58,622 nt of DNA from Iodobacter sp. (lineage in GTDB: Bacteria > Pseudomonadota > Gammaproteobacteria > Burkholderiales > Chitinibacteraceae): assembly GCF_025352645.1 (NCBI RefSeq), contig NZ_JANXSO010000044.1, positions 1 to 58,622 of the forward strand. The letters run 5' to 3'. Every line of letters begins with the position of its first letter. Within the stretch, counting starts at the first letter, position 1. Shown here one piece after another: positions 34,759 through 43,740 of this stretch. Under the pieces are notes generated by a model that saw only the letters and a list, made by a program, of their open reading frames with translations, ran no database searches and was not told the origin of the DNA. The position numbers and the translations under genes were made by a program.

Positions 34759-34902
34759 CTCTTGATTGTAGCACTGCAAGCAAAAACGGGGCATTTGAAA
34801 AATTACACACAACTTAAAAGTGGTTTTACAATTACTTAATCACTGATATTTTGAATGTAAGATAGCCAATATCGCTCCCTCAATCATTTAGGCAATGCTT
34901 GT

Positions 34903-35505
34903 ATGCTTCTCTATGGCAGTACCGAATCTGGCCATTCTTTTAAAATCCGCTCATTCCTTTTGCTTACGGCTACCCCGCATCGCTATCAATGGATTGATCT
35001 CAGCCTAGCTCGGCAGCAACGGCCCGCCGCGTTTATTGCGGCCAGCCCCTTTGGCGAAGTGCCTGTTTTAGTGCATCAAGGTAAGGTGCTCTGCCAATCC
35101 AATGCGATTCTAAGTTACTTTGCCCAGCAAAGTGGCCAGTTCACGGGGGGCAAAGAGCAACAAGCGGCGCTGGAATGGCTAGCTTGGGAGGCCAACCGCA
35201 TCGGCTTTAGCGTGCCCAACTACCGCTTTGCCCTACACTGGTCACCCCAAGCCCCCGAGGTTATGACCTATTTACATGCACGGCTACTGGCCGATCTGGC
35301 AACGCTAGAAGACAAACTAGCTGGCAGAGATTTTTTACTGGCATCAGGGCCAAGCATTGCAGATATTAGCTGCTCGGCCTATTTATTTTGGCTTGATCAA
35401 ATCAGTATTGTAGAAACAGACTGGCCCAATATTAAGCGCTGGCTTAGCGCAATACGCCAACTCCCACACTGGCAGAGCCCTAATATTGCAATGCAAGGCA
35501 TTTAA
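34903..35505 (+). CDS. Glutathione S-transferase family protein
   Basis: A 200-residue GST: thioredoxin-like N-terminal domain (MLLYGSTESGHSFKIRSFLLLT; PFGEVPVLVHQGKVLCQSNAILSYFA with the cis-Pro and the SNAI glutathione-binding turn) and an all-helical C-terminal domain (LEDKLAGRDFLLASGPSIADISCSAYLFWLD, which holds the N-capping box). It conjugates glutathione to electrophiles or serves as a peroxidase; the substrate is unknown. It is divergent from the copper genes and ends before a strong bidirectional terminator. Confidence 0.9.
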   Translation: MLLYGSTESGHSFKIRSFLLLTATPHRYQWIDLSLARQQRPAAFIAASPFGEVPVLVHQGKVLCQSNAILSYFAQQSGQFTGGKEQQAALEWLAWEANRIGFSVPNYRFALHWSPQAPEVMTYLHARLLADLATLEDKLAGRDFLLASGPSIADISCSAYLFWLDQISIVETDWPNIKRWLSAIRQLPHWQSPNIAMQGI

Positions 35506-35532
35506 TAATAAACAGCGGTGTGGATAATGCAT

Positions 35533-35566
35533 AAAGGCCATCATTTAATTAAATGATGGCCTTTTT
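35533..35566. terminator. Bidirectional terminator (32-base perfect palindrome)
   Basis: Bases 35533-35564 are a perfect palindrome with AAAGGCCATCATTTAA as its left half, bounded by A and T runs. It serves the GST gene on the plus strand and the convergent PEP-CTERM gene on the minus strand. Confidence 0.85.
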
Positions 35567-35600
35567 AATACTGCTTTGTGGCAATACGCCAAACCGCAAA

Positions 35601-36098
35601 TTATTTAACTAACTTGTGGCGGCGAGTAGCAAGCAATCCCAATAAACCTAAGCCCATTAAGGCATACGTTTCTGGCTCTGGAACAGGCACGGCTGGCACA
35701 ATACTAAAAGAGCCAGCACCAATATAACCATTTTTTGTACTGGTCTTAAACTGTAGAAAATGCGTGCCAGTTAGATTCGCCAAAGTCAGGCTATTTTCAT
35801 AGTTTTTTTGATTGGTGAATGAATCAAGCTTTACACCGTCTAACCATATACTCACAGACGCAAGCGCTGTTGGTTTATGGGCTACACTGTATGCATTTTG
35901 CACAACAGACCAAGTCAAATAACCTTGATTTAATACAGGCCCAAAATTAATAGAAAAATCAAAGTTACTTGCTTTTGTTACTTTAAAACCACCCGTTGCA
36001 ACACCTTCTTCAAAAGTGACATCAGTAGCAGGTGCAGAAAAAGCTGCTGTGCACGCCATAAACATGGCCCCTGCCATAAGTGTTTTTAATATATTCAT
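35601..36098 (-). CDS. PEP-CTERM sorting domain protein
   Basis: A 165-residue exported protein with signal peptide (MNILKTLMAGAMFMACTAAFSA), a beta-rich middle (FDFSINFGPVLNQGYLTWSVV; LANLTGTHFLQFKTS) and the C-terminal sorting signal VPEPETYALMGLGLLGLLATRRH, which has the PEP motif, a transmembrane stretch and an Arg cluster. Such proteins are cleaved by exosortase and linked to exopolysaccharide. No exosortase or polysaccharide genes are in this window. The body resembles the small FxxFxF-type PEP-CTERM proteins but has no enzymatic motif. Confidence 0.92.
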   Translation of the reverse strand: MNILKTLMAGAMFMACTAAFSAPATDVTFEEGVATGGFKVTKASNFDFSINFGPVLNQGYLTWSVVQNAYSVAHKPTALASVSIWLDGVKLDSFTNQKNYENSLTLANLTGTHFLQFKTSTKNGYIGAGSFSIVPAVPVPEPETYALMGLGLLGLLATRRHKLVK

Positions 36099-36314
36099 TT
36101 ATCAATACCCCTAGAAGTGTTTATAAAGTGACAAACAATATTTCACTTCTGCTCACACAACCATTTACAACAAAGCACAAGCGAACAATCAATATATTAG
36201 TTAATCAAACTCTACAAAACAAACAGGCATCCCTTATTTAGTAAATTTTATCGTATTTAAGTAAATAATTATTGTTTAAATACTAGATAATTAGATAACT
36301 AATTAACTCTTTAA

Positions 36315-37280
36315 TTAATAATTAATAATACCCAATACTACCTTTCCTAAATTACGACTTTCTGTAATATATTGATGGGCTTCGGCTACCTTTTCCCAAT
36401 CAAAAATACAATCAATCGTTATTTTTAAATCGCCAATGGCGATTAAAGGCAGTAATTTTTCACGCAGCGCCGCTGCTAACTCCGCCTTTATGGTCAAAGG
36501 CTGTGCCCTAAGAGTGGAGCCGGTAATACGCTGGCGCTTCATCAGCAGCAAGCCAAGATTTGCTTCAGCGCTCATGCCACGTAGCAAGCCAATCAACACA
36601 ATCTGCCCATCCATATTTAAGCAAGCTTGGTTTTTAGCGAGATAATCACCGCCTACCCCATCCAAAATCAAATCCACACCACCGGCTTCTTTAACAATGA
36701 CAGCAAAATCATCCCGTTGGTAATCCACCACTAGATCAGCCCCAAGCTGGCGGCAGAATTCGCCTTTCAAAGCACCACCTGCCGTGGTGGCAACCCAAGC
36801 GCCCAAATGCTTAGCCAACTGAATGCCTGCCGCCCCTACGCCGCTGGCCCCTGCATGAATCAGCACCCGCTGGCCTGCTTTTAGGCCACCAATTTTGACC
36901 AAATTAAACCATGCGGTCATCCATGCTTCAGGCAGGCTGGCTACATCAGTAAAAGACAGCCCTGCAGGTATTTTCATGGCAAGACTGGTTTCTAAAAGGC
37001 AATATTCTGCATAAGCGCCCCCGCCCACTAAGCCAAATACCTGGTCGCCTAGGGCAAAACCATCAACGCCCTCACCCACAGCACTCACCACACCCGCTAC
37101 TTCTAAGCCCAAGATAGGTGAATCACCTGCTGGGGGCGGATAACGCCCTGCAGCTTGGGCTAAATCTGCCCGATTAATCCCCGCAGCATAAACTTGAATC
37201 AATAACTGCCCAGCCTGCACTTGGGGCTGCTCAGCTTGGCCTAAAGAAAGTAATGATTTGGTCTGGATCACTGCACGCAT
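36315..37280 (-). CDS. NAD(P)H-quinone oxidoreductase, zinc-free MDR family (PIG3-like)
   Basis: A 321-residue medium-chain reductase. The N-terminal GroES-like domain (MRAVIQTKSLLSLG; VYAAGINRADLAQAAGRYPPP; LGLEVAGVVSAVGEGV) lacks zinc-ligand Cys/His. The Rossmann domain has HAGASGVGAAGIQLAK, then VDLILDGVGGDYLAKN and IGLLRGMSAEANLGLLLMKRQRITGSTLRAQ, the last block characteristic of the PIG3 branch. It reduces quinones with NADPH. The start at 37280 fits the family; the frame extends to 37307. It is monocistronic. Confidence 0.9.
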   Translation of the reverse strand: MRAVIQTKSLLSLGQAEQPQVQAGQLLIQVYAAGINRADLAQAAGRYPPPAGDSPILGLEVAGVVSAVGEGVDGFALGDQVFGLVGGGAYAEYCLLETSLAMKIPAGLSFTDVASLPEAWMTAWFNLVKIGGLKAGQRVLIHAGASGVGAAGIQLAKHLGAWVATTAGGALKGEFCRQLGADLVVDYQRDDFAVIVKEAGGVDLILDGVGGDYLAKNQACLNMDGQIVLIGLLRGMSAEANLGLLLMKRQRITGSTLRAQPLTIKAELAAALREKLLPLIAIGDLKITIDCIFDWEKVAEAHQYITESRNLGKVVLGIINY

Positions 37281-37424
37281 AGATAGCCACCTAAATGATG
37301 TAAACAAAATATTGAATCAGCTCATACTGTCACAATGCATTACACAAGCCAAAGAAAAAAGCCCTATATTTGCTGTCAAAAAACTTACTCCATCAGGTTT
37401 AAAGCGCTTTGCTGGCAACAGTTT

Positions 37425-37447
37425 TCCTGATTATGTCTCTTACTCAA
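37425..37447 (+). repeat. Short dispersed repeat, third copy
   Basis: TTCCTGATTATGTCTCTTAC plus TCA, matching the copies at 3477 and 18498. It lies 15-20 bases before another inverted-repeat sequence. Confidence 0.5.
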
Positions 37448-37459
37448 ACCAAGCCATCT

Positions 37460-37563
37460 AAGTACTTGTGCAAAAGTTTTATGGCAAGGCGTCGAAGCCG
37501 CAGGCAGTACAGTTAGTACGACAAGGCAAGACAACGATGCAAGAAAATTTTTGCCTATCTACT
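37460..37563. repeat. Inverted-repeat sequence with AAGTA...TACTT ends
   Basis: AAGTACTTGTGCAAAAGT and AAAATTTTTGCCTATCTACTT bound a core with GGCAAGGCGTCG and CGACAAGGCAAG. The ends and core are only partly complementary. The arrangement is similar to 47311-47417 and suggests another dispersed palindromic family. Confidence 0.45.
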
Positions 37564-37583
37564 TATTGCATGTAGACCAATAT

Positions 37584-37611
37584 GCTGCGCCCTGTTCAGC
37601 TAGGGCGCAGC
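37584..37611. repeat. 10-bp perfect hairpin
   Basis: GCTGCGCCCT (37584-37593) and AGGGCGCAGC (37602-37611) with an 8-base loop, in the 800-base gap before the osmoprotectant operon. There is no T-run. The rest of the gap (37612-38049) holds no gene that I can see. Confidence 0.5.
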
Positions 37612-38049
37612 AAGCCAGTGCTTGCCCCTACATTTTGTTTGTAGACACCGCTGTAAAAAGCAAATTACAGAGCAGAAACATTATCAGCTAGATTGATTTT
37701 TCATCCCCAAACGGCACAAAAAAAGCTTCGCCAATAGTTACAAGTTGCTTCATTTACATTGCTGCCCAGTGTAAGCACATGCTAAAAACTGTCCTCTTCT
37801 AAAAAAATCACTCTGCATACAGCGGTGATCAAGGCCTAAAGCCTTTCGATTTGCACTGACGATATCGCGGCGCTTAGCCACTGATTTTTATCGAAATGGG
37901 TCGTAAAACATCATTACGTCCTCAGCCAGTGCAATCTCCATATGCGATTTTTTAATCGTTAGGGCGCGTTAAGTTTTACTGCATACATGCAGCAAAACCA
38001 GCCTAAGTAAGGCAACCCTCAATTCTTAAGTTGTCACTCTCATCATTGC

Positions 38050-38067
38050 GAGCGGTTTTGACCGCTC
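38050..38067 (+). promoter_or_regulatory. Leader hairpin before the osmoprotectant operon
   Basis: GAGCGGT (38050-38056) and ACCGCTC (38061-38067) form a 7-bp stem with a 4-base loop that ends 6 bases before the AAGGAG ribosome site (38074-38079). It could affect ribosome access or mRNA stability. Confidence 0.45.
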
Positions 38068-38086
38068 TACAAGAAGGAGTATGCAC

Positions 38087-38788
38087 ATGTCTGTGTACCT
38101 AAAACGTGGTGGATTCGTCGTCTTTTTGGCGGCAATCTTCGCTATCATTCAATCGCATCCAGCTTGGCTAAAAACTTACCAGAGCGATCTAATTTACCTA
38201 GGGCAGCAGCATCTGCGCTTAGTTGCTTATTCGATGTTTCTTGCTCTGATTGTTGGGCTACCTGCGGGGGTCATCCTCAGCCGCAGCTGGGCCAAGCGCT
38301 TTGCCGAGCCACTTCTGCAAATCTTTAACGTTGGCAATACCCTGCCCCCACTTGCCGTACTGGCACTGGCCATGGTGCTGGTTGGCATTGGCGATCAGCC
38401 CGCCGTTATCGCCCTTTTCTTAGCCTCGCTGCTGCCCATTGTTCGTAACACTTATACCGGCCTATGTAGCGTATCACCTGCCTTACTGGAAGCCGCCCGT
38501 GGCCTAGGTATGACGCCAAGACAAAGCCTGTATTTTGTTGAGCTACCTAATGCCGCCCCCGTTATTTTGGTTGGAGTACGTATGGCAATGGTGATCAATG
38601 TGGGTACTGTGCCACTCACCTTCTTGATTGGAGCCAGTAGTTATGGCGAGCTGATTTTCCCCGGCATCTTCTTAAATAATCAGACCCAGCTTCTGGTTGG
38701 CGCAGGGGCAACCGCCATTGTGGCCTTGGCGCTTGATCAAGCCATTGCGGGCCTTGGACGCGTCTTTGCCAAACGAGCTGCAAACTAA
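38087..38788 (+). CDS. Osmoprotectant (glycine betaine-type) ABC transporter permease
   Basis: A 233-residue inner-membrane permease of the OpuBB/OpuCB/YehY kind with about six helices and the coupling loop EAARGLGMTPRQSLYFVELPNAAPVILVGVR. The region GNTLPPLAVLALAMVLVGIG is typical of compatible-solute permeases. Start: ATG at 38087 is 7 bases after AAGGAG, while the ATG at 38081 is only 1 base after it. It is the first of four genes encoding an importer; a second permease is encoded downstream, so the membrane part is a heterodimer. Confidence 0.9.
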   Translation: MSVYLKRGGFVVFLAAIFAIIQSHPAWLKTYQSDLIYLGQQHLRLVAYSMFLALIVGLPAGVILSRSWAKRFAEPLLQIFNVGNTLPPLAVLALAMVLVGIGDQPAVIALFLASLLPIVRNTYTGLCSVSPALLEAARGLGMTPRQSLYFVELPNAAPVILVGVRMAMVINVGTVPLTFLIGASSYGELIFPGIFLNNQTQLLVGAGATAIVALALDQAIAGLGRVFAKRAAN

Positions 38789-38800
38789 AAGGAAACTGCC

Positions 38801-39679
38801 ATGAAACAACTTATCATCAGCATCGGCCTTATTCTGGCGGCTAATTTTGCCAGCGCAGCACCGATTCGCTTAGGTAGCAAAGACTTTACCGAGCAGCATT
38901 TACTCTCTGCAATGACTCGCCTCTACCTTGCTGAAAAGGGCTTTGAAGTCACCACCACCACCGATCTGCCCAGCATCATTATGCGTGGCGCACTGGTGAA
39001 TAAGCAGCTGGATATGGTTTGGGATTACACCGGTACCGCGCTGATTGTGTATCACAAGCTTAGCGAAGTGAACCCAGAGCAAAGCTATGCCAAGGTAAAA
39101 GAGCTGGACGTTAAAAATGGCTTGATCTGGCTAAAACCAGCCGCTTTAAACAATACCTACGCTTTTGCGATGCAGCGTAAACGTGCAGAAGAGCTAGGCA
39201 TCACCAATATGTCGGAGATGGTTCAAGCGTTTAATCAGCATAAAGAATGGAAACTGGGGCTAGATATTGAGTTTGCTGGCCGCCCTGATGGCTTAAAGCC
39301 AATGCAGGAAAAATACCAACTTAAATTAGACCGCCCGCAAATGAAGCAAATGAATTCCGGTCTTGTTTACAACGCCATTCGTGATGGCTTTACAGAAGTA
39401 GGGCTGGTTTACTCAACAGATGGCCGAGTAAAAGGGTTTGATCTGCTGGTTGTGGCAGACGATCTGCATTTTTTCCCCAGCTACGCCGCCACACCTGTCG
39501 TTGAAAAAAGCGTGCTAGACGCCCACCCCGGCCTTGAAGAAGCAATGAATACGCTTTCTGCCCTGCTCAATAACGAAACCATCATCACCTTGAACGCAAA
39601 AGTTGATATTGAACACCAGCGTGTTGACGACGTAGCAAGCCAGTTCCTGATGGATCAGGGCCTGATCAAAGGAAAATAA
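38801..39679 (+). CDS. Osmoprotectant ABC transporter substrate-binding protein
   Basis: A 292-residue periplasmic binding protein with Sec signal (MKQLIISIGLILAANFASAA). The mature start IRLGSKDFTEQHLLSAMTRLYLAEKGFEV and the later LDMVWDYTGTALIVYHKL, GLIWLKPAALNNTYAFAMQ, FTEVGLVYSTDGRVKGFDLLVVADDLHFFPSY are hallmarks of the OpuAC/OsmF-type fold, whose aromatic box cages quaternary ammonium groups. There is no lipobox Cys, so it is soluble rather than anchored. It is encoded between the two permeases with a 12-base gap upstream. Confidence 0.92.
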   Translation: MKQLIISIGLILAANFASAAPIRLGSKDFTEQHLLSAMTRLYLAEKGFEVTTTTDLPSIIMRGALVNKQLDMVWDYTGTALIVYHKLSEVNPEQSYAKVKELDVKNGLIWLKPAALNNTYAFAMQRKRAEELGITNMSEMVQAFNQHKEWKLGLDIEFAGRPDGLKPMQEKYQLKLDRPQMKQMNSGLVYNAIRDGFTEVGLVYSTDGRVKGFDLLVVADDLHFFPSYAATPVVEKSVLDAHPGLEEAMNTLSALLNNETIITLNAKVDIEHQRVDDVASQFLMDQGLIKGK

Positions 39680-39680
39680 T

Positions 39681-40331
39681 ATGGAAATCTTTCATTACGC
39701 TTGGGAAAACAGCAGCTTTATTCTAGGGCTTACTCGCGAACACATGATGCTGGTCTCGATCGCCGTTGGCCTTGCCATCGTGATGGGTGTGCCCATTGGT
39801 GTGTTGATTGTGCGGCTGCCCGCGCTCGCCCCTTGGGTGCTGGGCCTTGCTACCGTGATTTTAACCACCCCATCCATTGCACTATTTGGTCTGATGATCC
39901 CGCTTTTCTCACTGATTAATCAGGGGATTGGCTATGTTCCGGCTATTTCGGCGGTGTTTTTATATTCACTACTGCCCATTATCCGCAATACCCATACCGC
40001 CTTGCAGCAGATCGATCCAGGTATTCGCGAATCATGCAAAGGCCTAGGCATGAGCTTTTTTCAGCGCCTGTGCTGGGTAGAGCTACCGCTGGCCGTGCCA
40101 CTGATTTTTGGCGGAATTCGCACCGCCGTGGTGATGAATATTGGGGTGATGGCAATTGCCAGCACCATCGGCGCAGGCGGCCTTGGCCTGTTGATTTTGC
40201 ATGGAATTAGTCAGAGTGACATCCGCCAACTTATCGTCGGCGCAGTGATGATCAGCCTACTCGCCATTGTGATGGATCTCATCCTTAACTGCATCCAGCA
40301 CTACCTCACACCTAAAGGTATCCGCTCATGA
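39681..40331 (+). CDS. Osmoprotectant ABC transporter permease 2
   Basis: A 216-residue permease homologous to the first one in the operon, with GVPIGVLIVRLPALAPWVLGLATVILTTPSIALFGLMIPL and the EAA-type loop RESCKGLGMSFFQRLCWVELPLAVPLIFGGIR, followed by GAGGLGLLILHGIS. About six transmembrane helices. It starts one base after the binding-protein stop and overlaps the ATPase start by 4 bases (ATGA), so expression is tightly coupled. Confidence 0.92.
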   Translation: MEIFHYAWENSSFILGLTREHMMLVSIAVGLAIVMGVPIGVLIVRLPALAPWVLGLATVILTTPSIALFGLMIPLFSLINQGIGYVPAISAVFLYSLLPIIRNTHTALQQIDPGIRESCKGLGMSFFQRLCWVELPLAVPLIFGGIRTAVVMNIGVMAIASTIGAGGLGLLILHGISQSDIRQLIVGAVMISLLAIVMDLILNCIQHYLTPKGIRS

Positions 40332-41449
40332 TTAAGCTCGAAAACCTCAGCAAGACTTTCACCCAAAAAAATGGCCAGAGCATGCAAGCGGTCAATGATG
40401 TGAACCTGCATGTAGAAGAAGGCAAAATTTGCGTGCTGCTCGGGCCGTCAGGCTGCGGCAAAACCACCACGCTAAAAATGGTTAACCGCCTGATTACGCC
40501 TACTTCTGGACGTATCCTCATTAATGGGCAAGATACCCAAGAGATGGACGTGGTCGCGCTGCGCCGCCAAATTGGTTATGTTATTCAGCAGATTGGTCTG
40601 TTTCCAAATATGACCATCGAAGAAAACATCTGCATCGTGCCGCGTCTTTTAGGCTGGGATAAAAAGAAAAGCCGTGAGCGTGCGCGTGAACTCATGGATA
40701 TGGTGGCACTCGATCCTAAGCGCTTTTTAAGCCGCTATCCGCGCGAAATGTCTGGCGGACAGCAGCAGCGTATTGGGGTGATTCGTGCCTTAGCCGCCGA
40801 TGCACCGGTCTTATTAATGGACGAGCCTTTTGGCGCGGTCGATCCAATTAACCGTGAATCCATCCAAAACGAATTTCTGCTGATGCAGCGTAAACTCAAT
40901 AAAACCGTGCTGATGGTTAGCCACGATATCGATGAAGCCATCAAATTGGGTGACAGCATCGCCATCTTTAGGCAGGGTAAAATTGTGCAACACACCAGCC
41001 CAGATCAGCTGCTGGCAGCCCCTAAGGATGAATTTGTTGGCTCCTTTGTAGGGCAGGATCGCACTTTAAAACGCCTGCTGCTGATTAACGCTGGCCAAGT
41101 GTGTGATGGGCAAACCACCATTACAGCCAAACCAAGCACCGAGCTGAAAGAAGCATTTAATTTGATGGATGATAATGATCAGCGTTTTCTGACCATTGTG
41201 GACGAGGCTGGTAAGCCATTAGGTTATGTGACGCGTAAAGAGGCGCGTAATGCAGAAGGAGTATGTGCGGATAAGGTGCATGCTTTTGAAGCAACGGCAC
41301 AAGCCAGCGATAATTTACGTGTGATCTTATCTAAGCTCTATGAACACAATCTAGTTTGGATGCCGATTGTGGACGACGAAAATAGCTATCAAGGTGAAAT
41401 CTCGCAAGACGATATCGCCCGCCACCTCAGCAGCCCAGCAATCGCCTAG
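40328..41449 (+). CDS. Osmoprotectant ABC transporter ATP-binding protein with CBS domains
   Basis: A 373-residue ATPase of the OpuCA/ProV type. Walker A GPSGCGKTT (about 39-47), Q-loop IQQIGLFPNMT, signature MSGGQQQRIGVIRAL, Walker B VLLMDEPFGAVD and the H-loop MVSHDIDEA. The C-terminal about 110 residues contain a CBS region (FNLMDDNDQRFLTIVDEAGKPLGYVTRKEA and LYEHNLVWMPIVDDENSYQGEISQDDI), which senses ionic strength or nucleotides in relatives. It completes the importer. A terminator follows about 60 bases on. Confidence 0.94.
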   Translation: MIKLENLSKTFTQKNGQSMQAVNDVNLHVEEGKICVLLGPSGCGKTTTLKMVNRLITPTSGRILINGQDTQEMDVVALRRQIGYVIQQIGLFPNMTIEENICIVPRLLGWDKKKSRERARELMDMVALDPKRFLSRYPREMSGGQQQRIGVIRALAADAPVLLMDEPFGAVDPINRESIQNEFLLMQRKLNKTVLMVSHDIDEAIKLGDSIAIFRQGKIVQHTSPDQLLAAPKDEFVGSFVGQDRTLKRLLLINAGQVCDGQTTITAKPSTELKEAFNLMDDNDQRFLTIVDEAGKPLGYVTRKEARNAEGVCADKVHAFEATAQASDNLRVILSKLYEHNLVWMPIVDDENSYQGEISQDDIARHLSSPAIA

Positions 41450-41510
41450 CCTATAGCGGCCTGCTAGGCTTACGTTACAACGGCCAAAGCCCGATAGGCT
41501 GCTAACCACA

Positions 41511-41557
41511 AAACCCCCAAGCCGTCGCTTAATCCTTACGGCACTGGGGGGTTTTTT
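41511..41557 (+). terminator. Terminator after the osmoprotectant operon
   Basis: AAACCCCCAAGCCGT (41511-41525) pairs with ACGGCACTGGGGGGTTTT (41539-41556) with small internal mismatches, followed by further T. A strong factor-independent terminator. Confidence 0.85.
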
Positions 41558-41580
41558 GAAATAAATACAATTGGTAAGCA

Positions 41581-41596
41581 TTATCATTCATGATAA
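41581..41596. promoter_or_regulatory. Fur box-like operator
   Basis: TTATCATTCATGATAA is a perfect 7-2-7 inverted repeat. It agrees with the Fur consensus built from GATAAT hexamers. It lies 38 bases before the siderophore reductase start codon, so iron-dependent repression of the iron cluster is very plausible. Confidence 0.7.
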
Positions 41597-41634
41597 GGTA
41601 GAGGCATTGTGAATGCCTAAAGAAGTTTGCCCTC

Positions 41635-42453
41635 ATGAGCCAAGAAGCCACACCTAAAAAAACCCCACGTAGATTGCAAGTCCTAAACAGTGTGCAACTG
41701 ACCCCTCATCTGCAACGCCTCACCTTGGGCGGCCCAGAATTAGAACACTTTCCTAGTGGCAGCAATGGGGCACATATCAAGCTGCTGTTACCACAGCAAG
41801 GGCAAGCACTCACGCTACCTACGGCAGGGCCTAAAGGTTTGATCTGGCCAGCGGCGCAAGATAGGCCTTTAGTACGCACCTATAGTATTCGGCAATTTAA
41901 TGAAGAACGTAAAGAGCTCACCGTTGATTTTGTGATTCATGATGAATATGGCCCCGCCTCTTTTTGGGCCAAGCACGCACAGATTGGCGATGAAGTAGGC
42001 CTTGGTGGCCCTGGTGGCCCTGCACTCTTTAATCCAGATGCCGAGTATTTTTTACTGGCAGGTGATTTATCCGCCCTGCCGCTAATTGCTGCAGTGCTAG
42101 AAATGCTGCCAAACAGCGCTATTGGCCATGCCTTTATCGAAATTCCATCTGAACAAGACCAGCAAATGCTGCAGCATCCGGCAGGCATCAAGTTGACTTG
42201 GTTAATCAGCCCCACACCTAGCTTGCGACTTCCCCAAGCCGTTTTAGCTTTGCCTTGGCCAGAGCAAATTGTGTCCGCCACCGTGGCAGGCGAAGCAAAT
42301 GCCGTGGTATCCATCCGTAATTACCTACGTCTAGAAAAAAAACTAGCCGTCAGTCATTGCTATGCCGTGCCCTACTGGAAAAACCTACACAGCGAAGAGG
42401 CCTATCACGAAGAGCGCCATCGCACCATGGATGAAGTGCTTACCCCCGCTTAA
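41635..42453 (+). CDS. Siderophore-interacting protein (ferric-siderophore reductase, ViuB/SIP family)
   Basis: A 272-residue cytosolic flavoprotein that releases iron from imported ferric siderophores with NAD(P)H. RPLVRTYSIRQFN gives the FAD-binding RxYS motif, GPASFWAKHAQIGDEVGLGGPGGP the following loop, and EYFLLAGDLSALPLIAAVLEMLP the NAD(P)H region with the usual GDLSALP. The C-terminal YRLEKKLAVSHCYAVPYW-like segment (LRLEKKLAVSHCYAVPYWKNLHSEEAYHEER) is typical. It is the first gene of the cluster behind the Fur box. Confidence 0.92.
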   Translation: MSQEATPKKTPRRLQVLNSVQLTPHLQRLTLGGPELEHFPSGSNGAHIKLLLPQQGQALTLPTAGPKGLIWPAAQDRPLVRTYSIRQFNEERKELTVDFVIHDEYGPASFWAKHAQIGDEVGLGGPGGPALFNPDAEYFLLAGDLSALPLIAAVLEMLPNSAIGHAFIEIPSEQDQQMLQHPAGIKLTWLISPTPSLRLPQAVLALPWPEQIVSATVAGEANAVVSIRNYLRLEKKLAVSHCYAVPYWKNLHSEEAYHEERHRTMDEVLTPA

Positions 42454-42512
42454 GCCCCTCCCTTATTTGCAAGCGCAGCATTGGCCCACTATTAACAAGC
42501 GATGACCTCACT

Positions 42513-43490
42513 ATGAATAAAAAATATCTTTTGGCTGGCACTGGATTAGTACTGGCTATCTTGGCTGCATTCAGCTTCAGCCCAAAACAAGCGGTAGAGA
42601 GCCAAGCCGTGGCCCCAGTAGCTATGCACACCGTTACCGATGCAATGGGGCGCAAAGTAAGCCTGCCGCTTAAGCCACAAAGAATTATTGCTTTAGGAGA
42701 GTTTGATTTAGACGCGCTGCTCGCCCTTGGCATTGAGCCCGTAGGCACTAGCAATGGTCGAGGCCAACAAACAGCACCCAATTATTTGCAAACCCTTGCT
42801 GCCAAGGTACCCAGCGTAGGTGCATTTGCCCAGCCCACCATGGATAAAGTGATTGCGGCCCAGCCAGATCTCATCATCACCAGCACCATTAATGATGAAC
42901 AAATTCTAAACCAGCTGCAAAAAATCGCCCCAACCGTGGTTTCAATTAAAAATGGCACCGAATGGAAAGCTGCCTTTAGCCAATTTGCCAGCTATTTAAA
43001 CCGCGATGCGGAAGCCAAGGCCTTTTTAAAGCAATACCAAGAGCGAGCGGATCAACTTCAAGGCAAGCTAGCCGCCCATCAAAATGAAACGGTTAGCATT
43101 GTGCGCTGGAATCCTAAAGGCCCTGGCTATATGTTCAAGGATGCTTTTGCGAGCTTAGTGATCCGCGATTTACAACTCGCCCGGCCCAAAAGCCAAATGC
43201 AAGCTGGTGTAGCGCACTCTCACCCATTAAGCCTTGAAGCCTTGGATCAGATTGATGCCGATTGGTTATTTTTAGGCACGCTTTCTCCTGAAGGCGAAGC
43301 CGCTAATATGCTCAAAACGGTTAAAAATTCCCCTGCATTTGCTCAGCTCAATGCGGTTAAACAAAACCATGTTGTGGTAATTGACGGCTCCTTATGGACC
43401 AGCGCGGGTGGCCCGCTTGCTGCGCTGGCTATTTTGAACGACGTAGAAAAATCTTTGCTTAGCCCCAAAGCATCTCTTGCCAAGCTTTAG
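42513..43490 (+). CDS. Iron-siderophore ABC transporter substrate-binding protein
   Basis: A 325-residue periplasmic binding protein of the FecB/FhuD class III type. MNKKYLLAGTGLVLAILAAFSF is a signal or signal-anchor with no lipobox. The mature chain shows VTDAMGRKVSLPLKPQRIIALGEFDLDALLALGIEPVG, IAAQPDLIITSTINDEQILNQLQKIAPTVV, and the C-terminal ASLVIRDLQLARP and LDQIDADWLFLGTL blocks. It delivers a ferric siderophore to the two permeases encoded downstream. A 324-base repeat-filled gap separates it from the first permease gene. Confidence 0.9.
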   Translation: MNKKYLLAGTGLVLAILAAFSFSPKQAVESQAVAPVAMHTVTDAMGRKVSLPLKPQRIIALGEFDLDALLALGIEPVGTSNGRGQQTAPNYLQTLAAKVPSVGAFAQPTMDKVIAAQPDLIITSTINDEQILNQLQKIAPTVVSIKNGTEWKAAFSQFASYLNRDAEAKAFLKQYQERADQLQGKLAAHQNETVSIVRWNPKGPGYMFKDAFASLVIRDLQLARPKSQMQAGVAHSHPLSLEALDQIDADWLFLGTLSPEGEAANMLKTVKNSPAFAQLNAVKQNHVVVIDGSLWTSAGGPLAALAILNDVEKSLLSPKASLAKL

Positions 43491-43562
43491 CCACTTGAGC
43501 AATCCCCTCAAGCCATCAAAGGCCATAGGCATTCGCTAAGGAAACGCTGATTTATTCAATTT

Positions 43563-43632
43563 CGCCACTCCCGCGCAGACGGGAATCCAGTATTTACGCT
43601 GGACTACCGATCAAAACATTCGGGGATGACAA
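43563..43632. repeat. dRS3-like dispersed repeat
   Basis: CGCCACTCCCGCGCAGACGG then GAATCCAG, with an answering CTGGACTACCGATCAAAACATT and CGGGGATGAC. This is the layout of repeats with an ATTCCC...GGGAAT core that are common in Neisseriales. It is in the gap between the binding-protein and permease genes. Confidence 0.6.
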
Positions 43633-43740
43633 TTTAATCAGAGGCCTGCTCAGCCGTGAGTCCTAACCCAACATTTGGGTTTAAAGAGAATAAAAACACC
43701 AAGAAAACGGCTGAATTTAATACTCACTTTTCTCTGTGAA

